DNA of 64,000 bases from Dermacentor variabilis. Taxonomy: Eukaryota; Arthropoda; Arachnida; Ixodida; Ixodidae. A model generated the notes under the pieces. That model was given only the letters and a program-made list of their open reading frames with translations, was not told the DNA's origin and made no database searches. A program made the translations under genes and the position numbers. The stretch lies in the NCBI RefSeq assembly GCF_050947875.1, contig NW_027460413.1, positions 1 through 64,000 on the forward strand. Reading direction: 5' to 3'. Below, one piece after another: positions 1 to 10,227 of this stretch (within the stretch, counting starts at the first letter, position 1; each line of letters starts with the position of its first letter).

Positions 1-22
1 TGCCAAAAACCACACGATAGGC
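1..22 (+). repeat. Partial monomer at left window edge
   Basis: This is the 3' end of subunit C, cut by the window boundary. It reads TGCCAAAAACCACACGATAG, where other monomers have CTGCAAAACCACACGATA. It therefore carries an extra C and an extra A. The TGCCAAAA part resembles the end of subunit B, so it may be a B/C hybrid or two small insertions; the window edge prevents a decision. Confidence 0.7.
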
Positions 23-738
23 ATGCAAATGGTGCTTTTTGCAGAACGCGCGTGTGGATTTCTACCAAACGACGTGAAAAGCATGCCGATGCTGCTCTTT
101 TTAGCACCCGCACATGGATTTGTGCCAAAACGCGTTTTAAGCATGCGCATGCATCTTTTGGTAGACGCGGACGCAGTTTTCTGCAAAACCACACGATATG
201 CATGCAAATGGTGCTTTTGGCAGAACGCGCGCGTGGATTTCTACCAAACGACGTGAAAAGCATGCCGATGCTGCTCTTTTTAACATCCGCACATGGATTT
301 GTGCCAAAACGCGTTTTAAGCATGCGCATGCATCTTTTGGTAGACGCGGACGCAGTTTTCTGCAAAACCACACGATAGGCATGCAAATGGTGCTTTTGGC
401 AGAACGCGCGCATGGATTTCTACCAAACGACGTGAAAAGCATGCCGATGCTGCTCTTTTTAGCACCCGCACATGGATTTGTGCCAAAACGCGTTTTTAGC
501 ATGCACATGCATCTTTTGGTAGACGCGGACGCAGTTTTCTGCAAAACCACACGATATGCATGCAAATGGTGCTTTTGGCAGAACGCGCGTGTGGATTTCT
601 ACCAAACGACGTGAAAAGCATGCCGATGCTGCTCTTTTTAGCACCCGCACATGGATTTGTGCCAAAGCGCGTTTTAAGCATGCGCATGCATCTTTTGGTA
701 GACGCGGACGCAGTTTTCTGCAAAACCACACGATATGC

Positions 739-746
739 ATGCAAAT
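739..746. promoter_or_regulatory. ATGCAAAT octamer at each monomer start
   Basis: ATGCAAAT matches the canonical POU-domain octamer exactly and occurs once per monomer, so about 350 times in the window; a few units carry ATGAAAAT, ACGCAAAT or ATGCGAAT instead. The match is seen in the sequence. Binding is not implied: the motif may simply be part of the ancestral ATGC start of the subunit, and if the host is not an animal no POU protein exists. Confidence 0.35.
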
Positions 747-752
747 GGTGCT

Positions 753-785
753 TTTGGCAGAACGCGCGTGTGGATTTCTACCAAA
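753..785. other. Imperfect hairpin (dyad) in subunit A
   Basis: TTTGGCAGAA at 753-762 pairs with TTCTACCAAA at 776-785 at 9 of 10 positions, with one C/A mismatch. The 13-nt loop is CG-rich (CGCGCGTGTGGAT). The same TTTTGG...CCAAAA layout exists in weaker form in the other subunits, and TCTACCAAA in A is the exact reverse complement of TTTGGTAGA in C. This repeats in nearly all units. Whether it extrudes in vivo is unknown. Confidence 0.7.
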
Positions 786-798
786 CGACGTGAAAAGC

Positions 799-858
799 AT
801 GCCGATGCTGCTCTTTTTAGCACCCGCACATGGATTTGTGCCAAAACGCGTTTTAAGC
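799..858 (+). repeat. Subunit B of the monomer (60 bp)
   Basis: This is the middle third, from ATGCCGATGC to TTTTAAGC. It aligns without gaps to A at about 67% identity. It carries the AGCACCC/AACATCC class site and the CCAAAACG/CCAAAGCG site. When the latter is AAAACG, B ends in the perfect palindrome AAAACGCGTTTT; the AAAGCG allele destroys it. Confidence 0.85.
843..854. other. 12-bp palindrome AAAACGCGTTTT
   Basis: This is a perfect 12-bp dyad at the end of subunit B, centred on CGCG and containing ACGCGT. It is present in monomers with the CCAAAACG allele and lost in those with CCAAAGCG, for example the monomer at 560. Presence or absence therefore follows monomer class and alternates along parts of the array. 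Confidence 0.85.
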
Positions 859-870
859 ATGCGCATGCAT
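857..870. other. GCATGCGCATGC palindrome and 14-nt purine-pyrimidine alternation
   Basis: At the B/C junction GCATGCGCATGC is a perfect 12-bp palindrome made of two GCATGC units. GCATGCGCATGCAT is a 14-nt perfect purine-pyrimidine alternation, a sequence type prone to left-handed Z-DNA under negative supercoiling. Monomers with the GCATGCACATGC allele keep the alternation but lose the palindrome. Confidence 0.8.
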
Positions 871-917
871 CTTTTGGTAGACGCGGACGCAGTTTTCTGC
901 AAAACCACACGATATGC
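859..917 (+). repeat. Subunit C of the monomer (59 bp)
   Basis: This is the last third, from ATGCGCATGC to ACGATATGC. It is one base shorter than A and B; the best fit with A puts the gap at AGA-CGCG against AGAACGCG. That missing base makes the monomer 179 rather than 180 bp, so no reading frame can persist through the array. Its start completes the GCATGCGCATGC palindrome with the end of B. Confidence 0.85.
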
Positions 918-940
918 ATGCAAATGGTGCTTTTGGCAGA

Positions 941-950
941 ACGCGCGCGT
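941..950. other. 10-bp palindrome ACGCGCGCGT in GCGCG-class subunit A
   Basis: Subunit A monomers of the GCGCG class carry ACGCGCGCGT, a perfect palindrome and alternating CG tract in the hairpin loop. The GTG and CAT alleles at this site look like C-to-T and G-to-A changes at CpG and shorten the dyad. It is one of the five class-defining sites. Confidence 0.8.
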
Positions 951-3900
951 GGATTTCTACCAAACGACGTGAAAAGCATGCCGATGCTGCTCTTTTTAAC
1001 ATCCGCACATGGATTTGTGCCAAAGCGCGTTTTAAGCATGCGCATGCATCTTTTGGTAGACGCGGACGCAGTTTTCTGCAAAACCACACGATAGGCATGC
1101 AAATGGTGCTTTTGGCAGAACGCGCGTGTGGATTTCTACCAAACGACGTGAAAAGCATGCCGATGCTGCTCTTTTTAGCACCCGCACATGGATTTGTGCC
1201 AAAACGCGTTTTAAGCATGCGCATGCATCTTTTGGTAGACGCGGACGCAGTTTTCTGCAAAACCACACGATATGCATGCAAATGGTGCTTTTGGCAGAAC
1301 GCGCGCGTGGATTTCTACCAAACGACGTGAAAAGCATGCCGATGCTGCTCTTTTTAACATCCGCACATGGATTTGTGCCAAAACGCGTTTTAAGCATGCG
1401 CATGCATCTTTTGGTAGACGCGGACGCAGTTTTCTGCAAAACCACACGATAGGCATGCAAATGGTGCTTTTGGCAGAACGCGCGCGTGGATTTCTACCAA
1501 ACGACGTGAAAAGCATGCCGATGCTGCTCTTTTTAGCACCCGCACATGGATTTGTGCCAAAACGCGTTTTTAGCATGCACATGCATCTTTTGGTAGACGC
1601 GGACGCAGTTTTCTGCAAAACCACACGATATGCATGAAAATGGTGCTTTTGGCAGAACGCGCGTGTGGATTTCTACCAAACGACGTGAAAAGCATGCCGA
1701 TGCTGCTCTTTTTAACATCCGCACATGGATTTGTGCCAAAACGCGTTTTTAGCATGCACATGCATCTTTTGGTAGACGCGGACGCAGTTTTCTGCAAAAC
1801 CACACGATATGCATGCAAATGGTGCTTTTGGCAGAACGCGCGTGTGGATTTCTACCAAACGACGTGAAAAGCATGCCGATGCTGCTCTTTTTAACATCCG
1901 CACATGGATTTGTGCCAAAGCGCGTTTTAAGCATGCGCATGCATCTTTTGGTAGACGCGGACGCAGTTTTCTGCAAAACCACACGATAGGCATGCAAATG
2001 GTGCTTTTGGCAGAACGCGCGTGTGGATTTCTACCAAACGACGTGAAAAGCATGCCGATGCTGCTCTTTTTAGCACCCGCACATGGATTTGTGCCAAAAC
2101 GCGTTTTTAGCATGCACATGCATCTTTTGGTAGACGCGGACGCAGTTTTCTGCAAAACCACACGATATGCATGCAAATGGTGCTTTTGGCAGAACGCGCG
2201 TGTGGATTTCTACCAAACGACGTGAAAAGCATGCCGATGCTGCTCTTTTTAACATCCGCACATGGATTTGTGCCAAAGCGCGTTTTAAGCATGCGCATGC
2301 ATCTTTTGGTAGACGCGGACGCAGTTTTCTGCAAAACCACACGATAGGCATGCAAATGGTGCTTTTGGCAGAACGCGCGTGTGGATTTCTACCAAACGAC
2401 GTGAAAAGCATGCCGATGCTGCTCTTTTTAGCACCCGCACATGGATTTGTGCCAAAACGCGTTTTAAGCATGCGCATGCATCTTTTGGTAGACGCGGACG
2501 CAGTTTTCTGCAAAACCACACGATATGCATGCAAATGGTGCTTTTGGCAGAACGCGCGCGTGGATTTCTACCAAACGACGTGAAAAGCATGCCGATGCTG
2601 CTCTTTTTAACATCCGCACATGGATTTGTGCCAAAGCGCGTTTTAAGCATGCGCATGCATCTTTTGGTAGACGCGGACGCAGTTTTCTGCAAAACCACAC
2701 GATAGGCATGCAAATGGTGCTTTTTGCAGAACGCGCGTGTGGATTTCTACCAAACGACGTGAAAAGCATGCCGATGCTGCTCTTTTTAGCACCCGCACAT
2801 GGATTTGTGCCAAAACGCGTTTTAAGCATGCGCATGCATCTTTTGGTAGACGCGGACGCAGTTTTCTGCAAAACCACACGATATGCATGCAAATGGTGCT
2901 TTTGGCAGAACGCGCGCGTGGATTCTACCAAACGACGTGAAAAGCATGCCGATGCTGCTCTTGTTAACATCCGCACATGGATTTGTGCCAAAACGCGTTT
3001 TAAGCATGCGCATGCATCTTTTGGTAGACGCGGACGCAGTTTTCTGCAAAACCACACGATAGGCATGCAAATGGTGCTTTTGGCAGAACGCGCGCATGGA
3101 TTTCTACCAAACGACGTGAAAAGCATGCCGATGCTGCTCTTTTTAGCACCCGCACATGGATTTGTGCCAAAACGCGTTTTAGCATGCACATGCATCTTTT
3201 GGTAGACGCGGACGCAGTTTTCTGCAAAACCACACGATATGCATGCAAATGGTGCTTTTGGCAGAACGCGCGTGTGGATTTCTACCAAACGACGTGAAAA
3301 GCATGCCGATGCTGCTCTTTTTAGCACCCGCACATGGATTTGTGCCAAAACGCGTTTTTAAGCATGCGCATGCATGTTTTGGTAGACGCGGACGCAGTTT
3401 TCTGCAAAACCACACGATAGGCATGCAAATGGTGCTTTTGGCAGAACGCGCGTGTGGATTTCTACCAAACGACGTGAAAAGCATGCCGATGCTGCTCTTT
3501 TTAGCACCCGCACATGGATTTGTGCCAAAGCGCGTTTTAAGCATGCGCATGCATCTTTTGGTAGACGCGGACGCAGTTTTCTGCAAAACCACACGATATG
3601 CATGCAAATGGTGCTTTTGGCAGAACGCGCGTGTGGATTTCTACCAAACGACGTGAAAAGCATGCCGATGCTGCTCTTTTTAGCATCCGCACATGGATTT
3701 GTGCCAAAACGCGTTTTTAGCATGCACATGCATCTTTTGGTAGACGCGGACGCAGTTTTCTGCAAAACCACACGATATGCATGCAAATGGTGCTTTTGGC
3801 AGAACGCGCGTGTGGATTTCTACCAAACGACGTGAAAAGCATGCCGATGCTGCTCTTTTTAACATCCGCACATGGATTTGTGCCAAAGCGCGTTTTAAGC

Positions 3901-4251
3901 ATGCGCATGCATCTTTTGGTAGACGCGGACGCAGTTTTCTGCAAACCACACGATATGCATGCAAATGGTGCTTTTGGCAGAACGCGCGTGTGGATTTCTA
4001 CCAAACGACGTGAAAAGCATGCCGATGCTGCTCTTTTTAGCACCCGCACATGGATTTGTGCCAAAACGCGTTTTAAGCATGCGCATGCATCTTTTGGTAG
4101 ACGCGGACGCAGTTTTCTGCAAAACCACACGATAGGCATGCAAATGGTGCTTTTGGCAGAACGCGCGTGTGGATTTCTACCAAACGACGTGAAAAGCATG
4201 CCGATGCTGCTCTTTTTAGCACCCGCACATGGATTTGTGCCAAAGCGCGTT

Positions 4252-6292
4252 TTAAGCATGCGCATGCATCTTTTGGTAGACGCGGACGCAGTTTTCTGCA
4301 AAACCACACGATATGCATGCAAATGGTGCTTTTGGCAGAACGCGCGTGTGGATTTCTACCAAACGACGTGAAAAGCATGCCGATGCTGCTCTTTTTAGCA
4401 CCCGCACATGGATTTGTGCCAAAACGCGTTTTAAGCATGCGCATGCATCTTTTGGTAGACGCGGACGCAGTTTTCTGCAAAACCACACGATATGCATGCA
4501 AATGGTGCTTTTGGCAGAACGCGCGCGTGGATTTCTACCAAACGACGTGAAAAGCATGCCGATGCTGCTCTTTTTAACATCCGCACATGGATTTGTGCCA
4601 AAGCGCGTTTTAAGCATGCGCATGCATCTTTTGGTAGACGCGGACGCAGTTTTCTGCAAAACCACACGATAGGCATGCAAATGGTGCTTTTGGCAGAACG
4701 CGCGTGTGGATTTCTACCAAACGACGTGAAAAGCATGCCGATGCTGCTCTTTTTAGCACCCGCACATGAATTTGTGCCAAAACGCGTTTTAAGCATGCGC
4801 ATGCATCTTTTGGTAGACGCGGACGCAGTTTTCTGCAAAACCACACGATATGCATGCAAATGGTGCTTTTGGCAGAACGCGCGCGTGGATTTCTACCAAA
4901 CGACGTGAAAAGCATGCCGATGCTGCTCTTTTTAACATCCGCACATGGATTTGTGCCAAAACGCGTTTTAAGCATGCGCATGCATCTTTTGGTAGACGCG
5001 GACGCAGTTTTCTGCAAAACCACACGATAGGCATGCAAATGGTGCTTTTGGCAGAACGCGCGCGTGGATTTCTACCAAACGACGTGAAAAAGCATGCCGA
5101 TGCTGCTCTTTTTAGCACCCCGCACATGGATTTGTGCCAAAACGCGTTTTTAGCATGCACATGCATCTTTTGGTAGACGCGGACGCAGTTTTCTGCAAAA
5201 CCACACGATATGCATGAAAATGTGCTTTTGGCAGAACGCGCGTGTGGATTTCTACCAAACGACGTGAAAAGCATGCCGATGCTGCTCTTTTTAACATCCG
5301 CACATGGATTTGTGCCAAAACGCGTTTTTAGCATGCACATGCATCTTTTGGTAGACGCGGACGCAGTTTTCTGCAAAACCACACGATATGCATGCAAATG
5401 GTGCTTTTGGCAGAACGCGCGTGTGGATTTCTACCAAACGACGTGAAAAGCATGCCGATGCTGCTCTTTTTAACATCCGCACATGGATTTGTGCCAAAGC
5501 GCGTTTTAAGCATGCGCATGCATCTTTTGGTAGACGCGGACGCAGTTTTCTGCAAAACCACACGATAGGCATGCAAATGGTGCTTTTGGCAGAACGCGCG
5601 TGTGGATTTCTACCAAACGACGTGAAAAGCATGCCGATGCTGCTCTTTTTAGCACCCGCACATGGATTTGTGCCAAAACGCGTTTTTAGCATGCACATGC
5701 ATCTTTTGGTAGACGCGGACGCAGTTTTCTGCAAAACCACACGATATGCATGCAAATGGTGCTTTTGGCAGAACGCGCGTGTGGATTTCTACCAAACGAC
5801 GTGAAAAGCATGCCGATGCTGCTCTTTTTAACATCCGCACATGGATTTGTGCCAAAACGCGTTTTTAGCATGCACATGCATCTTTTGGTAGACGCGGACG
5901 CAGTTTTCTGCAAAACCACACGATATGCATGCAAATGGTGCTTTTGGCAGAACGCGCGTGTGGATTTCTACCAAACGACGTGAAAAGCATGCCGATGCTG
6001 CTCTTTTTAACATCCGCACATGGATTTGTGCCAAAGCGCGTTTTAAGCATGCGCATGCATCTTTTGGTAGACGCGGACGCAGTTTTCTGCAAAACCACAC
6101 GATAGGCATGCAAATGGTGCTTTTGGCAGAACGCGCGTGTGGATTTCTACCAAACGACGTGAAAAGCATGCCGATGCTGCTCTTTTTAGCACCCGCACAT
6201 GGATTTGTGCCAAAACGCGTTTTAAGCATGCGCATGCATCTTTTGGTAGACGCGGACGCAGTTTTCTGCAAAACCACACGATATGCATGCAA
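4252..6292 (+). repeat. Duplicated block, copy 2 (20-21 monomer offset)
   Basis: This is the second copy of the 674-2534 block. It has a few private changes, including an ATGAATT substitution near 4770, +1 bases near 5090 and 5117, and -1 near 5220. One additional monomer, near 5750-5928, duplicates its neighbour and shifts the offset from 20 to 21 monomers. Confidence 0.75.
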
Positions 6293-7179
6293 ATGGTGCT
6301 TTTGGCAGAACGCGCGCGTGGATTTCTACCAAACGACGTGAAAAGCATGCCGATGCTGCTCTTTTTAACATCCGCACATGGATTTGTGCCAAAGCGCGTT
6401 TTAAGCATGCGCATGCATCTTTTGGTAGACGCGGACGCAGTTTTCTGCAAAACCACACGATAGGCATGCAAATGGTGCTTTTGGCAGAACGCGCGCATGG
6501 ATTTCTACCAAACGACGTGAAAAGCATGCCGATGCTGCTCTTTTTAGCACCCGCACATGGATTTGTGCCAAAACGCGTTTTTAGCATGCACATGCATCTT
6601 TTGGTAGACGCGGACGCAGTTTTCTGCAAAACCACACGATATGCATGCAAATGGTGCTTTTGGCAGAACGCGCGTGTGGATTTCTACCAACGACGTGAAA
6701 AGCATGCCGATGCTGCTCTTTTTAGCACCCGCACATGGATTTGTGCCAAAACGCGTTTTAAGCATGCGCATGCATGTTTTGGGTAGACGCGGACGCAGTT
6801 TTCTGCAAAACCACACGATAGGCATGCAAATGGTGCTTTTGGCAGAACGCGCGTGTGGATTTCTACCAAACGACGTGAAAAGCATGCCGATGCTGCTCTT
6901 TTTAGCACCCGCACATGGATTTGTGCCAAAACGCGTTTTTAGCATGCACATGCATGTTTTGGTAGACGCGGACGCAGTTTTCTGCAAAACCACACGATAG
7001 TCATGCAAATGGTGCTTTTGGCAGAACGCGCGTTGTGGATTTCTACCAAACGACTTGAAAAGCATGCCGATGCTGCTCTTTTAACATCCGCACATGGATT
7101 TGTGCCCAAAACGCGTTTTTAGCATGCACATGCATCTTTTGGTAGACGCGGACGCAGTTTTCTGCAAAACCACACGATA

Positions 7180-9000
7180 TGCATGCAAATGGTGCTTTTG
7201 GCAGAACGCGCGTGTGGATTTCTACCAAACGACGTGAAAAGCATGCCGATGCTGCTCTTTTTAGCACCCGCACATGGATTTGTGCCAAAACGCGTTTTAA
7301 GCATGCGCATGCATCTTTTGGTAGACGCGGACGCAGTTTTCTGCAAAACCACACGATATGCATGCAAATGGTGCTTTTGGCAGAACGCGCGCGTGGATTT
7401 CTACCAAACGACGTGAAAAGCATGCCGATGCTGCTCTTTTTAGCACCCGCACATGGATTTGTGCCAAAACGCGTTTTAAGCATGCGCATGCATCTTTTGG
7501 TAGACGCGGACGCAGTTTTCTGCAAACCACACGATAGGCATGCAAATGGTGCTTTTGGCAGAACGCGCGCGTGGATTTCTACCAAACGACGTGAAAAGCA
7601 TGCCGATGCTGCTCTTTTTAGCACCCGCACATGGATTTGTGCCAAAACGCGTTTTAAGCATGCGCATGCATCTTTTGGTAGACGCGGACGCAGTTTTCTG
7701 CAAAACCACACGATATGCATGCAAATGGTGCTTTTGGCAGAACGCGCGCGTGTATTTCTACCAAACGACGTGAAAAGCATGCCGATGCTGCTCTTTTTAA
7801 CATCCGCACATGGATTTGTGCCAAAGCGCGTTTTAAGCATGCGCATGCATCTTTTGGTAGACGCGGACGCAGTTTTCTGCAAAACCACACGATAGGCATG
7901 CAAATGGTGCTTTTGGCAGAACGCGCGCGTGGATTTCTACCAAACGACGTGAAAAGCATGCCGATGCTGCTCTTTTTAACATCCGCACATGGATTTGTGC
8001 CAAAGCGCGTTTTAAGCATGCGCATGCATGTTTTGGTAGACGCGGACGCAGTTTTCTGCAAAACCACACGATAGGCATGCAAATGGTGCTTTTGGCAGAA
8101 CGCGCGCGTGGATTTCTACCAAACGACGTGAAAAGCATGCCGATGCTGCTCTTTTTAGCACCCGCACATGGATTTGTGCCAAAACGCGTTTTTAGCATGC
8201 GCATGCATCTTTTGGTAGACGCGGACGCAGTTTTCTGCAAAACCACACGATATGCATGCAAATCGTGCTTTTGGCAGAACGCGCGCGTGGATTTCTACCA
8301 AACGACGTGAAAAGCATGCCGATGCTGCTCTTTTTAGCACCCGCACATGGATTTGTGCCAAAACGCGTTTTAAGCATGCGCATGCATCTTTTGGTAGACG
8401 CGGACGCAGTTTTCTGCAAAACCACACGATAGGCATGCAAATGGTGCTTTTGGCAGAACGCGCGCGTGGATTTCTACCAAACGACGTGAAAAGCATGCCG
8501 ATGCTGCTCTTTTTAGCACCCGCACATGGATTTGTGCCAAAACGCGTTTTAAGCATGCGCATGCATCTTTTGGTAGACGCGGACGCAGTTTTCTGCAAAA
8601 CCACACGATATGCATGCAAATGGTGCTTTTGGCAGAACGCGCGCGTGGATTTCTACCAAACGACGTGAAAAGCATGCGATGCTGCTCTTTTTAACATCCG
8701 CACATGGATTTGTGCCAAAGCGCGTTTTAAGCATGCGCATGCATCTTTTGGTAGATGCGGACGCAGTTTTCTGCAAAACCACACGATAGGCATGCAAATG
8801 GTGCTTTTGGCAGAACGCGCGCGTGGATTTCTACCAAACCACGTGAAAAGCATGCCGATGCTGCTCTTTTTAACATCCGCACATGGATTTGTGCCAAAGC
8901 GCGTTTTAAGCATGCGCATGCATCTTTTGGTAGACGCGGACGCAGTTTTCTGCAAAACCACACGATAGGCATGCAAATGGTGCTTTTGGCAGAACGCGCG
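7180..9000 (+). repeat. Related block, first of three copies
   Basis: This region carries the same rare markers as 11940-13800 and 14446-16306: GTGTATTTCTA near 7750, AATCGTGC near 8272 and GTAGATGCGG near 8753. The order is the same but spacing differs by about one monomer and several 1-base indels. It looks like an older or rearranged relative of the 14-monomer duplication. Confidence 0.65.
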
Positions 9001-9048
9001 CGTGGATTTCTACCAAACGACGTGAAAAGCATGCCGATGCTGCTCTTT

Positions 9049-10227
9049 TTAGCACCCGCACATGGATTTGTGCCAAAACGCGTTTTTAGCATGCACATGC
9101 ATCTTTTGGTAGACGCGGACGCAGTTTTCTGCAAAACCACACGATATGCATGCAAATCGTGCTTTTGGCAGAACGCGCGCGTGGATTTCTACCAAACGAC
9201 GTGAAAAGCATGCCGATGCTGCTCTTTTTAGCACCCGCACATGGATTTGTGCCAAAACGCGTTTTTAGCATGCACATGCATCTTTTGGTAGACGCGGACG
9301 CAGTTTCTGCAAAACCACACGATATGCATGCAAATGGTGCTTTTGGCAGAACGCGCGCGTGGATTTCTACCAAACGACGTGAAAAGCATGCCGATGCTGC
9401 TCTTTTTAGCACCCGCACATGGATTTGTGCCAAAACACGTATTAAGCATGCGCATGCATCTTTTGGTAGACGCGGACGCAGTTTTCTGCAATACCACACG
9501 ATATGCATGCAAATGGTGCTTTTGGCAGAACGCGCGCGTGGATTTCTACCAAACGACGTGAAAAGCATGCCGATGCTGCTCTTTTTAGCACCCGCACATG
9601 GATTTGTGCCAAAACGCGTTTTAAGCATGCGCATGCATCTTTTGGTAGACGCGGACGCAGTTTTCTGCAAAACCACACGATAGGCATGCAAATGGTGCTT
9701 TTGGCAGAACGCGCGCGTGGATTTCTACCAAACGACGTGAAAAGCATGCCGATGCTGCTCTTTTTACCACCCGCACATGGATTTGTGCCAAACGCGTTTT
9801 AAGCATGCGCATGCATCTTTTGGTAGACGCGGACGCAGTTTTCTGCAAAACCACACGATATGCATGCAAATGGTGCTTTTGGCAGAACGCGCGCGTGGAT
9901 TTCTACCAAACGACGTGAAAAGCATGCCGATGCTGCTCTTTTTAACATCCGCACATGGATTTGTGCCAAAACGCGTTTTAAGCATGCGCATGCATCTTTT
10001 GGTAGACGCGGACGCAGTTTTCTGCAAAACCACACGATAGGCATGCAAATGGTGCTTTTGGCAGAACGCGCGCATGGATTTCTACCAAACGACGTGAAAA
10101 GCATGCCGATGCTGCTCTTTTTAGCACCCGCACATGGATTTGTGCCAAAACGCGTTTTTAGCATGCACATGCATCTTTTGGTAGACGCGGACGCAGTTTT
10201 CTGCAAAACCACACGATATGCATGCAA
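9049..10227 (+). repeat. Duplicated block copy 1 (41-monomer offset)
   Basis: This block matches 16384-17564 at an offset of 7335-7337 bp (41 monomers less small indels). The rare GTATTAAGC variant (near 9440) and TTTTACCACCC (near 9765) occur in both copies and, as far as I can see, nowhere else in the window. This copy has private 1-base deletions near 9303 and 9790. Confidence 0.75.

Larger units (their letters stand above)
739..798 (+). repeat. Subunit A of the monomer (60 bp)
   Basis: This is the first third of the monomer, from ATGCAAATGG to GTGAAAAGC. It shares 40 of 60 positions with B ungapped, and about 40 of 60 with C using one gap. Features shared by all three subunits are the ATGC..ATG start, a following CT-T-rich stretch, AG plus a CG-rich core, a TTT-containing stretch, then C.AAA and a terminal GC. 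A carries the ATGCAAAT octamer and the strongest hairpin of the monomer. Confidence 0.85.
739..917 (+). repeat. Reference 179-bp monomer (A+B+C)
   Basis: This is a typical unit used here as the reference for positions. It holds three related subunits: A (739-798, 60 bp), B (799-858, 60 bp) and C (859-917, 59 bp). Each subunit starts ATGC and ends GC, giving GCATGC at each junction. Base composition by hand count on a consensus unit is 87 G+C of 179, with 14 CpG. The five sites that vary between monomer classes are the end of C (ATATGC or ATAGGC), mid A (GCGTG, GCGCG or GCGCA), mid B (AGCACCC or AACATCC), late B (CCAAAACG or CCAAAGCG) and the B/C junction (TTTTAAGCATGCGC or TTTTTAGCATGCAC). 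Confidence 0.95.
674..2534 (+). repeat. Duplicated block, copy 1 (20-21 monomer offset)
   Basis: This stretch repeats, in the same monomer-class order, at about 4252-6292. The offset is 3578 bp at first (20 monomers minus 2 indel bases), then 3579, and becomes 3758 (21 monomers) after an extra monomer in the second copy. Both copies carry a rare GCATGAAAATG unit (near 1634 and 5214). Boundaries are approximate. Confidence 0.75.

Noticed and set aside
753..785. Rho-independent terminator-like hairpin
   Set aside because: The stem is AT-rich with a 13-nt loop, is not followed by a T run, and no transcription unit or prokaryotic context exists.
843..854. ACGCGT as a fungal MluI cell-cycle box or other promoter element
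   Set aside because: It occurs in hundreds of copies with no gene nearby and is better explained as part of a repeated palindrome.
739..917. CENP-B box
   Set aside because: The consensus has no TTCG or CGAA. The rare TTCG near 57424 and 27240 are single-base variants and lack the rest of the core (the A and CGGG positions).
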